In this document: positions 7,954 through 16,977 of the stretch, one piece after another | How positions within the stretch are numbered: position 1 is the first letter of the stretch | Layout: every line of letters begins with the position of its first letter | Translations under genes and position numbers: made by a program | The notes under the pieces: model-generated | Database searches by the model: none | What the model was told of the DNA's origin: nothing | Seen by the model: the letters and a program-made list of their open reading frames with translations, nothing else | Assembly (NCBI RefSeq): GCF_000367945.1 | Contig: NZ_KB849178.1 | Coordinates: 186,001 to 250,000 of the forward strand | Direction of reading: 5' to 3' | Length of the DNA: 64,000 nucleotides | Source of the DNA: Acinetobacter proteolyticus | GTDB lineage: Bacteria; Pseudomonadota; Gammaproteobacteria; Pseudomonadales; Moraxellaceae

Positions 7954-9159
7954 ATGGGCATACAAAAAATACTCAATGCCGATGCACAATATGGTGTTCC
8001 AGTGAAAATTTTCACAACCGATATTGATAGCGAAAGTATTGAACAACTCAAAAAAATGGCACAACTGCAATTTGTTTATTCACATATTGCCGTGATGCCT
8101 GATGTACATGTCGGTAAAGGTGCAACCGTAGGCAGCGTCATTCCCACTAAAAGCGCCATCATCCCTGCTGCTGTCGGTGTTGATATTGGCTGTGGGATGA
8201 ATGCGATTCGACTCAACCTTAAAGCATCACAACTTCCTGACAACCTTGCGCCATTACGTCATGCGATTGAACGCAAGGTCCCTGTAGGCGTTGAGTTACA
8301 TAAACAAGTAAAAGCAAAAGCTTCGAGCATTATCCCTCTGGAGAAACGCTTACAACCGATCATTAAAAAGCATCCTGGCTTGGTTCGGATGCTCAGAAAG
8401 TTTGATGCCACTTGGCAAAAACAACTCGGCACCTTAGGAGGTGGTAATCACTTCATCGAACTCTGCCTTGATGAAAATCAGGATGTTTGGGTGATGCTGC
8501 ATTCTGGCAGTCGTGGTTTAGGCAATGTGATTGGCACCTACTTCATTGAACTGGCGAAGAAAGAAGCACAACATCGTTTTGGCCATGTTCCTGATAAGGA
8601 TTTGAGTTACTTTGCTGAAGGTTCAAATAGTTTTAATGACTATATTGAAGCCGTGCAATGGGCACAAGAATATGCATTTGAAAATCGACGTGAAATGATG
8701 CGTCTGATTTTAGAGGCAATTCGACCATTACTCCCCCCTTTTCAAATGACCAAAGAAGCGATTAATTGCCACCATAATTACGTCAGTCAAGAAACTCATT
8801 TTGGTGAGAATCTCTTAATCACACGTAAGGGGGCAATTCGAGCGGGCCAAGATGAATTAGGCATTATCCCTGGTTCAATGGGAGCTCGTTCTTATATCGT
8901 TAAAGGTAAAGCGAATCCTGAGTCCTTTTGCTCATGTTCACATGGTGCAGGAAGAAAAATGAGCCGCAGTAAAGCAAAACTGCTGTTTAGCCAAGATGAT
9001 CTGATTCAGCAGACCCAAGGCATCGAATGCCGAAAAGACAGCGCAGTAATTGATGAAATTCCGGCTGCTTATAAAGATATTGATCAGGTGATGGCTAACC
9101 AATCTGATTTAATCGAAATCATGCATAGCCTTAAACAAATTTTATGTATCAAAGGATAA
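7954..9159 (+). CDS. rtcB: RtcB-type RNA ligase
   Basis: RtcB is a Mn2+/GTP-dependent ligase that joins 2',3'-cyclic-phosphate or 3'-phosphate ends to 5'-OH RNA ends, repairing cleaved tRNA and rRNA. The 401-residue protein shows the metal-binding GVDIGCGM (D77, C80). GTLGGGNHFIE and CHHN add further metal and active-site residues, and GSMGARSYIVKG follows. SHGAGRKMSR contains H330, which corresponds to the guanylylated histidine. It differs from many rtcB loci in lacking a neighbouring rtcR or rtcA. A 52-codon gene follows after four bases. Control probably runs through the leader and terminator upstream. Confidence 0.95.
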   Translation: MGIQKILNADAQYGVPVKIFTTDIDSESIEQLKKMAQLQFVYSHIAVMPDVHVGKGATVGSVIPTKSAIIPAAVGVDIGCGMNAIRLNLKASQLPDNLAPLRHAIERKVPVGVELHKQVKAKASSIIPLEKRLQPIIKKHPGLVRMLRKFDATWQKQLGTLGGGNHFIELCLDENQDVWVMLHSGSRGLGNVIGTYFIELAKKEAQHRFGHVPDKDLSYFAEGSNSFNDYIEAVQWAQEYAFENRREMMRLILEAIRPLLPPFQMTKEAINCHHNYVSQETHFGENLLITRKGAIRAGQDELGIIPGSMGARSYIVKGKANPESFCSCSHGAGRKMSRSKAKLLFSQDDLIQQTQGIECRKDSAVIDEIPAAYKDIDQVMANQSDLIEIMHSLKQILCIKG

Positions 9160-9163
9160 TCAC

Positions 9164-9322
9164 ATGAAACTCAAAGAAATGCCAAAAATTAAGGTCCGTA
9201 ATCCTGTCGCACTTTCGCCTTTATTACACAAAGGTGGAATTCATGAAACAGAAAAACCGCGAGCTCAGCATCGTCGTGAAAGACAAAACACCAAGCAACA
9301 ACTCAAAAAAGAGATGTGGTAA
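9164..9322 (+). CDS. Small basic protein downstream of rtcB
   Basis: A 52-codon ORF begins four bases after the rtcB stop, with AAAGGAT upstream as ribosome site. It encodes MKLKEMPKIKVRNPVALSPL followed by a strongly basic tail (KPRAQHRRERQNTKQQLKK). No signal peptide or membrane segment is present. The tight spacing indicates cotranslation with rtcB, and the charge suggests RNA or ribosome binding, which is an inference. I do not recognise a named family with certainty. Confidence 0.75.
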   Translation: MKLKEMPKIKVRNPVALSPLLHKGGIHETEKPRAQHRRERQNTKQQLKKEMW

Positions 9323-9364
9323 ATCACGCAAATAAATAGCCCCTGATCAATTAAGGAGACCACT

Positions 9365-9433
9365 ATGTCAAACCATCTCAATATCTCATATAAAAAAAGC
9401 GACTCTGACGAGTCGCTTTTTTTCAGTTCATAA
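9365..9433 (+). pseudogene. Truncated third gene of the rtcB unit
   Basis: TTAAGGAGACC gives a strong ribosome site before an ATG at 9365. The frame reads MSNHLNISY and then runs directly into the ompA terminator, ending after 22 codons. The last 14 codons are simply translated terminator sequence. This suggests a real start whose gene was cut when the ompA segment was duplicated beside it: the duplicated sequence begins at 9392, nine codons into the ORF. The original product cannot be named; release-factor-like prfH is a common rtcB partner elsewhere, but nothing here proves it. Confidence 0.45.
9392..9423. terminator. Bidirectional terminator after the first ompA copy
   Basis: GCGACTC (9399-9405) and GAGTCGC (9410-9416) form a stem around TGAC with A-run and T-run flanks. 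It ends the leftward ompA-like transcript and could also stop rightward transcription from rtcB. The identical hairpin is at 10942-10973. Confidence 0.9.
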
Positions 9434-9656
9434 ACTCAAATTATTGAGCTTGTTGACCTGGTTGTACAAGAACAGTACGGCTACCAGTAATCGCAGCGAA
9501 TACGCGACGGTTCATAGCACGACCTTCTTTAGTTTTGTTGTCCGCAATCGGTTGATCCCAAGCGAAACCTTGAGTTGTCAAACGAGTTGCATTTACGTTG
9601 TATTCATTCACAAGTGCAGACTTAACAGAGTTAGCACGCGCCAAAGATAAACGTTC
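9392..9656 (-). repeat. Direct repeat, ompA 3' end, copy 1
   Basis: By eye these 265 bases are identical to 10942-11206 and cover the terminator plus the last ~70 codons of the ompA gene. Similarity continues, with scattered substitutions, through the rest of the C-terminal domain. Perfect identity here suggests recent duplication or gene conversion. Confidence 0.9.
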
Positions 9657-10541
9657 GTTCAACTTACGTGGACCAGTGTTATCTGTGTGACCTTCAATAC
9701 GCGCTGTTGCATTCGGGAACTCAGCTAACTTCTCAGCAACCTTCGCAATTTCAGACTTGTATTGTGGCTTGATGTCAGACTTGTTCGTATCGAAGAATAC
9801 GCGAAGTTCCATGTTAAGATCTTCAGTTAACTCTTGTGGTTGTGGAGCAACTGGAGTTGGTTCAACTGGAGCAACTTCTACAACTGGAGCAGCAGCAGGC
9901 TTCAAGTGACCACCAACAACAACTTGGAGTGCAGCCAATGCTTGACCTTCCCACCATTTGTTGTCGTAGTTATACACTGCACGACCTTCTGTACGAAGTG
10001 TTAAAGCATCATTTACTTGCCATAACACACCACCACCTAAGTTGCTAATCGTATCATATGAACGACGATCCCAACCTGGGTTATCAACTGTGATTTTAGA
10101 ATGACCCACACCTAATAAAGCATATGGCTTGATTTTACTGTCATAGTTACCAGTGAATACGTCAGCTGTAGCAATTGCATTCAAACTTAATGTTTGTTGC
10201 TTCGCATCCCAAGGCTGACCATTGAAATTGGTTTTCTCATTACGAGCTGCATCAGCTTTAGTTTGTTGATATTCAATCTCTGCTTGTAACCAAGGTGTTA
10301 ATTCCACACCAATCGCAGCACCAACAAGTAAATCACTTTGTAACGCAACACCATTTTTTAAACTTCCAGCATCACCACGGCCTTGAGGATCGCGATCACG
10401 CAAAGTATCACGCATCTTATCCTGAGCATTCTCAGGGTACCAGTGATAACCAAGCATTAATGGAGTGACTGTTACACCCGCATTCGCAGCAGCTAAAGGA
10501 GCAGCAACAAGCATAGCAAGTGCAATACGACTCATTTTCAT
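9441..10541 (-). CDS. OmpA-family porin, second (diverged) copy
   Basis: This 366-residue outer-membrane protein has a Sec signal peptide ([18 protein letters not shown]), an eight-stranded OmpA barrel, and a Pro/Val hinge ([16 protein letters not shown]). The C-terminal OmpA/MotB domain binds peptidoglycan and shows [21 protein letters not shown] and LSLARA, with the conserved Asp and Arg. The C-terminal half is almost identical to the ompA gene just upstream. The barrel is quite different, with its own loop [14 protein letters not shown]. The ATG at 10541 follows GGAGGATATTCC; the frame is open to 10562. It has its own promoter, so both copies are probably expressed. Confidence 0.92.
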   Translation of the reverse strand: MKMSRIALAMLVAAPLAAANAGVTVTPLMLGYHWYPENAQDKMRDTLRDRDPQGRGDAGSLKNGVALQSDLLVGAAIGVELTPWLQAEIEYQQTKADAARNEKTNFNGQPWDAKQQTLSLNAIATADVFTGNYDSKIKPYALLGVGHSKITVDNPGWDRRSYDTISNLGGGVLWQVNDALTLRTEGRAVYNYDNKWWEGQALAALQVVVGGHLKPAAAPVVEVAPVEPTPVAPQPQELTEDLNMELRVFFDTNKSDIKPQYKSEIAKVAEKLAEFPNATARIEGHTDNTGPRKLNERLSLARANSVKSALVNEYNVNATRLTTQGFAWDQPIADNKTKEGRAMNRRVFAAITGSRTVLVQPGQQAQ

Positions 10542-10650
10542 GGAATATCCTCCAAAAAACAAAAAATTGTTTGTTCTCTAAACTCTAATAGTTTTTGAAT
10601 ACTGAGAAATAATCTTATTGTATCTTTTTCAGTCATTCACTTTATGTTGA

Positions 10651-10679
10651 ATCATACAAATACTTGATCAATTTTCCAA
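10651..10679 (-). promoter_or_regulatory. Promoter of the diverged ompA copy
   Basis: Read leftwards, TTGGAA (10674-10679) and TATGAT (10651-10656) are separated by 17 bases. The same arrangement and flanks occur upstream of the other ompA, which supports it. The 5' untranslated leader is about 100 bases. Confidence 0.7.
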
Positions 10680-10941
10680 GCATTTGACAACATTTAGTGA
10701 GCAGCCACTGAAAAAACCACTTATTTCTCTCCCAAAAATCTAGAAAATTCTATTTTAACAACATCTAATAAAGCTGTGAGAGCTTATCACTTTTTAATCA
10801 AAATTTTAACAAGGTATCAAAATCTTTTCAATAAAACTAAATAATTCCCACAATGTATCCAAAGTTAAGGCAAGATTATTCTAGTTTTGAATTCTTATGT
10901 TTTAGTTTTACATCAATGCTACAAAAACCTATATATCCATA
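10680..10941. other. AT-rich spacer between the two ompA genes
   Basis: No coding frame or clear RNA structure is seen. Short stretches (for example AGAGCTTAT) recall the region upstream of the other ompA, so the duplicated segment may extend into the upstream flank. Confidence 0.4.
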
Positions 10942-10973
10942 AAAAAAAGCGACTCTGACGAGTCGCTTTTTTT
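10942..10973. terminator. Terminator after the main ompA
   Basis: Identical hairpin to 9392-9423: GCGACTC and GAGTCGC around TGAC with A/T flanks, 18 bases past the ompA stop. Confidence 0.9.
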
Positions 10974-11206
10974 CAGTTCATAAACTCAAATTATTGAGCT
11001 TGTTGACCTGGTTGTACAAGAACAGTACGGCTACCAGTAATCGCAGCGAATACGCGACGGTTCATAGCACGACCTTCTTTAGTTTTGTTGTCCGCAATCG
11101 GTTGATCCCAAGCGAAACCTTGAGTTGTCAAACGAGTTGCATTTACGTTGTATTCATTCACAAGTGCAGACTTAACAGAGTTAGCACGCGCCAAAGATAA
11201 ACGTTC
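10942..11206 (-). repeat. Direct repeat, ompA 3' end, copy 2
   Basis: Partner of 9392-9656 at an offset of 1550 bases. The first mismatch is G to A at 11207. Confidence 0.9.
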
Positions 11207-12049
11207 ATTCAACTTACGTGGACCAGTGTTATCTGTGTGACCTTCAATACGCGCTGTTGCATTCGGGTATTCAGCTAATTTCTCTGCTACCTTCGCAATT
11301 TCAGATTTGTATTGTGGTTTGATGTCAGACTTATTCGTATCGAAGAATACGCGAAGTTCCATGTTAAGATCTTCAGTCAACTCTTGTGGCTGTGGAGCAA
11401 CTGGAGTTGGTTCAACTGGAGCAACTTCTACAACTGGAGCAGCAGGCTTCAAGTGACCACCAAGAACGACGTTCAAACCAGCAAGTGCTGTATAGTTCCA
11501 GAAGTCTTCATCGATATTATAAGTACCACGAGCTTCTGTACGAAGAGATAAAGCATCGTTTAAGCGCCAGAAAGCACCAAAACCAGCATTACCTAAAGTA
11601 CCTTCTTCTTTCAGGCCACGACCAGCGCGATCTAATTGAGTAGAGCTAGCATCTTGGAACGTATATTTGTAATGACCAGCACCTAATAATACATAAGGTT
11701 TAATTTTGCTGTCATAGTTTTTAGTGATTAAATCAGAAGTAACATAGAAGTTACCGTTGATTTGTTGTTGCTTGTATTCAGCGTTAGGAGTAGCACCGTC
11801 TACATCGCCTTTCACTTGGTTATATTCAGCTTCAAAACCTAACCAAGGTGTTAATTCGATACCTAATGCAGCACCAACGAACAAGTCGTCTTGAAGTTCA
11901 GCGCCATTAGTTAAATTATTAACACTATTGTTGTGTTTAGAATCTTGGAATGTGTAACCAAGCATTAATGGAGTTACTGTTACGCCCGCGTTCGCAGCAG
12001 CTAACGGAGCAGCAACAAGCATAGCAAGTGCAATACGACTCAATTTCAT
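10991..12049 (-). CDS. ompA: Outer membrane protein A (AbOmpA/Omp38 type)
   Basis: This is the major outer-membrane OmpA of Acinetobacter, 352 residues: signal peptide, eight-stranded barrel, Pro-rich hinge and peptidoglycan-binding OmpA/MotB domain. Barrel stretches such as [28 protein letters not shown] and [18 protein letters not shown] are those of the A. baumannii protein known as an adhesion and invasion factor. The C-terminal domain carries [20 protein letters not shown]. The start follows GGAGGATATCC. It is preceded by a clear promoter with a leader of about 100 bases, a common site of post-transcriptional control in ompA genes. Its diverged tandem copy lies downstream. Confidence 0.97.
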   Translation of the reverse strand: MKLSRIALAMLVAAPLAAANAGVTVTPLMLGYTFQDSKHNNSVNNLTNGAELQDDLFVGAALGIELTPWLGFEAEYNQVKGDVDGATPNAEYKQQQINGNFYVTSDLITKNYDSKIKPYVLLGAGHYKYTFQDASSTQLDRAGRGLKEEGTLGNAGFGAFWRLNDALSLRTEARGTYNIDEDFWNYTALAGLNVVLGGHLKPAAPVVEVAPVEPTPVAPQPQELTEDLNMELRVFFDTNKSDIKPQYKSEIAKVAEKLAEYPNATARIEGHTDNTGPRKLNERLSLARANSVKSALVNEYNVNATRLTTQGFAWDQPIADNKTKEGRAMNRRVFAAITGSRTVLVQPGQQAQ

Positions 12050-12163
12050 GGATATCCTCCAGAGATAACAATTGTTTGTTGTGTAAGCTCAGCCTATGAT
12101 TTTTCGTCCTGAGAACAGTGATGTTCTACAGTATTATTTTTTCAGCCATTCACTTCACTTTGA

Positions 12164-12192
12164 ATCATACAAACACTTGATGAATTTTCCAA
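12164..12192 (-). promoter_or_regulatory. Promoter of ompA
   Basis: Read leftwards, TTGGAA (12187-12192), a 17-base spacer and TATGAT (12164-12169). It is conserved with the promoter of the second ompA copy, including flanking bases. The rest of the gap to 12416 is AT-rich with no visible gene. Confidence 0.75.
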
Positions 12193-12416
12193 GTGCTTGA
12201 TAACTTTAACCTCGTAAATTATTGACAAAATTTCTTACAATTTCCGTTGTAGTTCAGTAAATTTTCAATTCCCATCTACTACACGAATGAATTATTGTTC
12301 AAGAGCTTATGCTTTAGTAAATCTTAACTTATTTTTTAGAAAGATTCACTAGCAAGATAAAATTTCCATTTAAGTTACTGTTAATAAAAAATTTAATAAA
12401 AATAGATAGGTAGAAT

Positions 12417-12932
12417 ATGTTTAAATCTTTTGGCTTTACCTTGATTGAGTTAATTATCGCTATTGGAATTTTGGCAATTTTGAGCAGCGTTGCCGCTCCT
12501 TATTTCCGTGAAATAATGGCTTCTAATGAAATGAAGAATCTCAAAAGAATCCTCACAATTCATATACAAAAAGCAAAAACGGATGCACAGCTTTATCATA
12601 AAAATGTGATGCTGTGCCCAAGTTCAGATTCCGAGAACTGTTCCACAGATTGGAATAAAGGTTTTATCGGATTTATTGATCTTAATCGGAATAGCCAACG
12701 TGATCCGAATGAAATGCTACTTTTTATTGTTCCTCTCAATCATAAATACGGGCATCTCAGTTTTAGGTCTTTTGGTCGAAGTCCCAACAGTCTTGTTTTT
12801 CAAGCTGAGAATGGCCTTCCCTTTGCCTCCAATGGCAGCTTTGTCTACTGTTCTGAATCCCCGCAGTATCATACTAAAATTGTCTTGAGTCGTATGGGCA
12901 ATATTCGTTTTGAAAAGTTAGCCAGTTGCTAA
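12417..12932 (+). CDS. FimT/GspH-type pseudopilin
   Basis: This 171-residue protein has a class III prepilin signal: a short leader MFKSFG and then FTLIELIIAIGILAIL. Prepilin peptidase would cut after G6 and methylate F7. The conserved Glu at mature position 5 and the hydrophobic helix up to about residue 28 are present. The rest resembles the GspH/FimT domain of minor pseudopilins that prime type IV pilus or type II secretion assembly. It stands alone, between ompA and a thiolase, without other pilus genes nearby. The ribosome site is weak (GATAGGTAG). Confidence 0.85.
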   Translation: MFKSFGFTLIELIIAIGILAILSSVAAPYFREIMASNEMKNLKRILTIHIQKAKTDAQLYHKNVMLCPSSDSENCSTDWNKGFIGFIDLNRNSQRDPNEMLLFIVPLNHKYGHLSFRSFGRSPNSLVFQAENGLPFASNGSFVYCSESPQYHTKIVLSRMGNIRFEKLASC

Positions 12933-13042
12933 AAACTCTTCAGTCTAGCCTAAAATGGGCAAAACACTTTATTCCAATTCTTTTTTTACTATACTGCTTA
13001 AGTTTGGAACATTTTTATAAATTATAAGTGTGGAGACACATC

Positions 13043-14218
13043 ATGACTGATATCGTAATCGTTAATGGCGCTCGTACAGCAATGGGCGGCTTCCAAGGTG
13101 CATTATCCGGTGTTACAGCACCAGAATTAGGTGCGGTTACCATTAAAGAAGCTATTGCACGTTCTGGTCTGCAACCGACTGATGTAGAAGAAGTAATCAT
13201 GGGTTGTGTTTTACCCGCAGGTTTAAAACAAGGTCCTGCACGCCAAGCAATGCGTAAAGCGGGCTTACCGGACTCTACAGGTGCAGTGACCATTAACAAG
13301 CTTTGTGGTTCTGGCATGAAAGCTGTGATGCAAGCAGCAGATATGATTAAAGCAGGTAGTGCTGAGATCGTGGTTGCAGGTGGTATGGAATCAATGACCA
13401 ATGCACCCTATGTATTACCTAAAGCACGAGCTGGCTACCGTATGGGTCATGGTGAAATTAAAGATCACATGTTCCTTGATGGTCTAGAAGATGCCGAAAC
13501 TGGTCGCTTGATGGGTTCATTTGCCCAAGATATGGCAAACAAACGTAGCTATACCCGTGAGCAAATGGATGATTTTGCGATTCGTTCACTCCAACGTGCA
13601 CAAAAAGCGATTACAGAAGGTTACTTCAAAGATGAGATCGTTCCAGTAACAGTTTCTACCCGTAAAGGTGATGTTGTTGTTGATCAAGATGAACAACCTC
13701 TAAGTGCAAAAATCGACAAGATCCCATCATTAAAACCAGCATTTGCAAAGGACGGGACTATCACAGCGGCGAACGCAAGTTCAATTTCTGATGGTGCATC
13801 TGCATTGGTTTTAACCTCAAGTGAAGTTGCTGCACAACGTGGTTTACAGCCTTTGGCGAAGATTCTTGCAACTGCTTCTAACTCTCAACATCCTTCTGAA
13901 TTTACCATTGCTCCTGTCGGTGCTATCGAAAAAGTATTGAAAAAAGCTGGCTGGGATGCGCAAGAGGTTGACCTTTGGGAAATTAATGAAGCATTTGCGA
14001 TGGTAACCATGTGCCCAATTGATGATTTCAAATTAGATGCAGAAAAAGTGAATATCAATGGTGGTGCCTGTGCATTAGGTCACCCTGTTGGTTCTACAGG
14101 CTCACGTATCATCCTGACATTAATTCATGCGCTTAAACGTACTGGCGGTAAGAAAGGCGTTGCAGCCCTATGTATCGGTGGTGGTGAAGCAACTGCGGTT
14201 GCAATTGAATTAATCTAA
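13043..14218 (+). CDS. Acetyl-CoA acetyltransferase (biosynthetic-type thiolase)
   Basis: The 391-residue thiolase condenses two acetyl-CoA into acetoacetyl-CoA or runs the reverse cleavage. The nucleophile C88 lies in NKLCGSGMK, H347 in CALGHPVG, and the acid/base C377 in LCIGGG; NEAFA is the fourth motif. Length and motifs fit AtoB/PhaA-like enzymes more than FadA. The frame opens at 13028, but the ATG at 13043 follows TGGAGA and begins the conserved MTDIVIVNGARTA, so it is preferred. It is monocistronic, with a terminator behind it. A second thiolase is at 25997. Confidence 0.93.
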   Translation: MTDIVIVNGARTAMGGFQGALSGVTAPELGAVTIKEAIARSGLQPTDVEEVIMGCVLPAGLKQGPARQAMRKAGLPDSTGAVTINKLCGSGMKAVMQAADMIKAGSAEIVVAGGMESMTNAPYVLPKARAGYRMGHGEIKDHMFLDGLEDAETGRLMGSFAQDMANKRSYTREQMDDFAIRSLQRAQKAITEGYFKDEIVPVTVSTRKGDVVVDQDEQPLSAKIDKIPSLKPAFAKDGTITAANASSISDGASALVLTSSEVAAQRGLQPLAKILATASNSQHPSEFTIAPVGAIEKVLKKAGWDAQEVDLWEINEAFAMVTMCPIDDFKLDAEKVNINGGACALGHPVGSTGSRIILTLIHALKRTGGKKGVAALCIGGGEATAVAIELI

Positions 14219-14234
14219 GCCCATTTAATACGAT

Positions 14235-14268
14235 AAAAATCCTGCTTAATGCAGGATTTTTCTTTTTT
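14235..14268 (+). terminator. Terminator after the thiolase
   Basis: AAAAATCCTGC and GCAGGATTTTT form a perfect 11-bp stem around TTAAT, followed by a T-run; it starts 16 bases past the stop. Confidence 0.9.
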
Positions 14269-14347
14269 GGATTACAAAAAATAATGCACCTATAGTCAAA
14301 ATATCGATAAGTTATGCTGTGTATAAAAAAACAACAAGGAGTCCCAT

Positions 14348-14791
14348 ATGCAACTGAACCATTATCTAAATTTTAAAGGACAAACAGAACAAGCATTCAA
14401 CTTTTATAAATCTGTGTTTGGTGGCGAGTTTGCGATGCTCAGCCGTTATGGCGATATGCCTCCTACTGAAGGCGTCAGCCTTTCAGAAGCAGATAAAAAC
14501 TTGGTTTTACATGTTTCCTTACCGATCAATGAATTTACCGTATTGATGGCTTCAGATGTTAATGATCAATTCTGCGCTCAAAATAGCGTATTTACTCAAG
14601 GTAACAACCACTACATTTCAATTAATCTTGATCCAGATGAACAAGACGAGGCACAACGGCTCTTTAATGCTTTATCTGCAAATGGCCAAATTGAGATGCC
14701 CTTAGAAAAAACCTTTTGGGGTGCACTCTATGGCGCGTTTACGGATCAGTTTGGGATTAAATGGATGATCAATTGTCAGTTAGATGAGTAA
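14348..14791 (+). CDS. PhnB/YjdN-like VOC-fold protein
   Basis: This 147-residue protein belongs to the vicinal-oxygen-chelate superfamily, PhnB-like branch. The opening LNHYLNFKGQTEQAFNFYKS and the FGGEF turn are typical. So are the later NHYISINLDPDEQDEAQRLF and the closing FWGALYGAFTDQFGIKWMIN. Characterised VOC members include glyoxalases, dioxygenases and resistance proteins, but most PhnB-like proteins have no known substrate, so no reaction is assigned. AAGGAG precedes the ATG. It ends in a terminator shared with the convergent cys genes. Confidence 0.87.
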   Translation: MQLNHYLNFKGQTEQAFNFYKSVFGGEFAMLSRYGDMPPTEGVSLSEADKNLVLHVSLPINEFTVLMASDVNDQFCAQNSVFTQGNNHYISINLDPDEQDEAQRLFNALSANGQIEMPLEKTFWGALYGAFTDQFGIKWMINCQLDE

Positions 14792-14813
14792 AGTATGTCT
14801 TAACCATAGAGCA

Positions 14814-14843
14814 AAAAAAGCTGAACCTTGGTTCAGCTTTTTT
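14814..14843. terminator. Bidirectional terminator between VOC gene and DUF934 gene
   Basis: AAAAAAGCTGAAC and GTTCAGCTTTTTT form a 13-bp perfect stem around CTTG, placed between two convergent genes. Confidence 0.92.
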
Positions 14844-14855
14844 CTTTCAATTTGC

Positions 14856-15341
14856 TTATGCGCCAGTTTGATAACTTGCTTGTGGCACTGCAGTTGATGC
14901 TTGATAAGGGTTGGTAAAATCCTGAAGCCCAGCAGCAGCTTCATGAATATCCTTGCCTTCTTTCACCACAAATGTATCAAAGCCAGAACGTTTTAAATAG
15001 TTTAAAACATCCTTAAAGATATCACCGACTGCACGTAACTCACCTTGATACCCTTGGCGACGTAATAAGGCAGCAAATGAATAACCACGGCCATCATTAA
15101 AACCAGCAAATTCAATAAAAATAGCATCTAGCTCATTTAATGGAAATTGATGGGTTTCAGGTGAATCATTCACAGTAATGTAAAGCGCCTTTTTGCCTTG
15201 TACATTTGCCAATTGCTCCAACTGTTCAGTTGTTACAACCACATCACCTTGTGGAATCACACCATCTTCAGCAATGACTTGATACATATTGTCAGCAATT
15301 GTGCCATCTTTTGAGAGCACTTGTAGCGTTGTATTAAGCAT
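14856..15341 (-). CDS. DUF934 protein, sulfite-reductase partner
   Basis: This 161-residue protein belongs to DUF934, a family usually found directly after cysI in gammaproteobacteria and presumed to assist sulfite reduction. Its biochemical role is not established. The central segment (AVGDIFKDVLNYLKRSGFD) is typical. The frame opens at 15419 but most of that lies inside cysI. The ATG at 15341 has AAGGAGCG upstream and overlaps the cysI stop by eight bases, so the two are translationally coupled. No signal peptide or metal-binding cysteine cluster is visible. Confidence 0.85.
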   Translation of the reverse strand: MLNTTLQVLSKDGTIADNMYQVIAEDGVIPQGDVVVTTEQLEQLANVQGKKALYITVNDSPETHQFPLNELDAIFIEFAGFNDGRGYSFAALLRRQGYQGELRAVGDIFKDVLNYLKRSGFDTFVVKEGKDIHEAAAGLQDFTNPYQASTAVPQASYQTGA

Positions 15342-16977
15342 AAGCACGCTCCTTAAATGGTTGGATCCCAACACGGCGATAGGTATCGATAAAACGCTCA
15401 CCTTCGGTACGTAGATCAAGGTAAGTATTCAAAATCTCATCAATCACATCTGGCACGACTTCGGCTGCAAATGAAGGTCCTAAAATATCACCCAAAGATG
15501 CATCATGATCGGCATGACCACCTAAGGTAATTTGATAGAACTCAGCACCTTTCTTATCGACGCCAAGAATACCGATGTTTCCGACATGGTGATGACCACA
15601 CGCATTCATACAACCAGAAATGTTCAGATCAAGTTCACCCAAATTATAAATAGTGTCTAGGTCATCAAAACGACGGCTGATCGCTTCTGAAATTGGAATC
15701 GATTTAGCATTGGCCAATGAACAGAAATCCCCACCTGGGCAGCAGATGATATCAGTAATAAAGCCGATATGCGCACGTGCCATGTTGTGATGTTCAAGCG
15801 TTTGCCACAATTCAAATAAGTCTTTCTGTGATACGTCCACCAGTGAAATATTTTGTTCGTGCGTGGTACGGAACTCACCAAAGGTGTACTTATCCGCCAA
15901 GTCTGCGATTAAGTTCATTTCTTCAGAAGTCACATCACCAGGTGCAACCCCTGCACGCTTCAAAGAAATCGTAACGATACGATAACCTTTCACTTTATGT
16001 GCATTGGTATTGACGTTAAACCACTGTTTGAATTTCGGATGTGCAGCGAATAAGTCGGTGAAGTCCTGATCTTCTAAATCTTGATAATCAAATGGGGTAA
16101 ATTCTTCATCCAATTTTTTCAAGATTTCAGGTTGAATCTTCAATGTTTCACGCGTGTGCTCAAATTCAGCTTCCACTTTTTGTGCAAACACTTCTGGTGT
16201 TAATGCTTTCACCAAAATTTTGATACGCGCTTTATATTTATTATCACGACGGCCATGTAAGTTATAAACACGTAAGGTCGCTTCTAAATAAGCAATTAAA
16301 TCTTCGCGTGGTAAAAACTCACGGATCACGCTACCAATAATCGGGGTACGGCCGAGACCACCACCCACCATGATTTTATAGCCCATTTCACCTGCATCAT
16401 TACGAACCAGATAAACACCGATATCGTGGAATGCTGTCGCAGCACGGTCTTTTTCTTCTAAAGCCGATACCGCGATTTTGAACTTACGCGGTAAGAACGC
16501 AAATTCAGGGTGGAAGGTACTCCACTGACGAATCAACTCACAGGTCGGACGTGGGTCGGCAATCTCACCTGCAACCACGCCTGCAAACTGGTCAGTAGTG
16601 GTATTACGGATACAGTTACCTGATGTTTGTACGGCATGCATTTGTACTGTTGCCAGCTCAGCGAGAATATCAGGTACATTTTCCAATGCAGGCCAGTTCA
16701 ACTGAATATTTTGACGGGTAGAAACGTGCGCATAACCACGATCATATTCAGTCGCAATTTCAGCAATTTTTCTGAGTTGTTTAGTATTCATCAAGCCATA
16801 CGGCACAGCGATACGGAGCATAGGTGCATAACGTTGCACGTACAGACCATTTTGCAAACGTAATGGACGATATTCGTCTTCTGTTAATTTTCCAGCTAAA
16901 TAGCGTTCTGTTTGATCGCGAAACTGAGCAACACGTTGGTTAATCAGTTGTTGATCGAAATCCGTATATAAATACAT
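15334..16977 (-). CDS. cysI: Sulfite reductase, hemoprotein subunit
   Basis: The 547-residue siroheme/4Fe-4S enzyme reduces sulfite to sulfide for cysteine synthesis. The cluster and siroheme cysteines appear as CCPGGDFC and SGCMNACGHHH, the standard C-x5-C and C-x3-C pairs. The substrate-side arginine and lysine motifs STRQNIQL and PRKFKIAVSA are also visible. Both repeats of the nitrite/sulfite reductase fold are present. Nitrite reduction is possible in this superfamily, but coupling to a DUF934 gene points to assimilatory sulfite reduction. No flavoprotein gene (cysJ) is adjacent, so the electron donor is not clear from context. Confidence 0.93.
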   Translation of the reverse strand: MYLYTDFDQQLINQRVAQFRDQTERYLAGKLTEDEYRPLRLQNGLYVQRYAPMLRIAVPYGLMNTKQLRKIAEIATEYDRGYAHVSTRQNIQLNWPALENVPDILAELATVQMHAVQTSGNCIRNTTTDQFAGVVAGEIADPRPTCELIRQWSTFHPEFAFLPRKFKIAVSALEEKDRAATAFHDIGVYLVRNDAGEMGYKIMVGGGLGRTPIIGSVIREFLPREDLIAYLEATLRVYNLHGRRDNKYKARIKILVKALTPEVFAQKVEAEFEHTRETLKIQPEILKKLDEEFTPFDYQDLEDQDFTDLFAAHPKFKQWFNVNTNAHKVKGYRIVTISLKRAGVAPGDVTSEEMNLIADLADKYTFGEFRTTHEQNISLVDVSQKDLFELWQTLEHHNMARAHIGFITDIICCPGGDFCSLANAKSIPISEAISRRFDDLDTIYNLGELDLNISGCMNACGHHHVGNIGILGVDKKGAEFYQITLGGHADHDASLGDILGPSFAAEVVPDVIDEILNTYLDLRTEGERFIDTYRRVGIQPFKERAYA

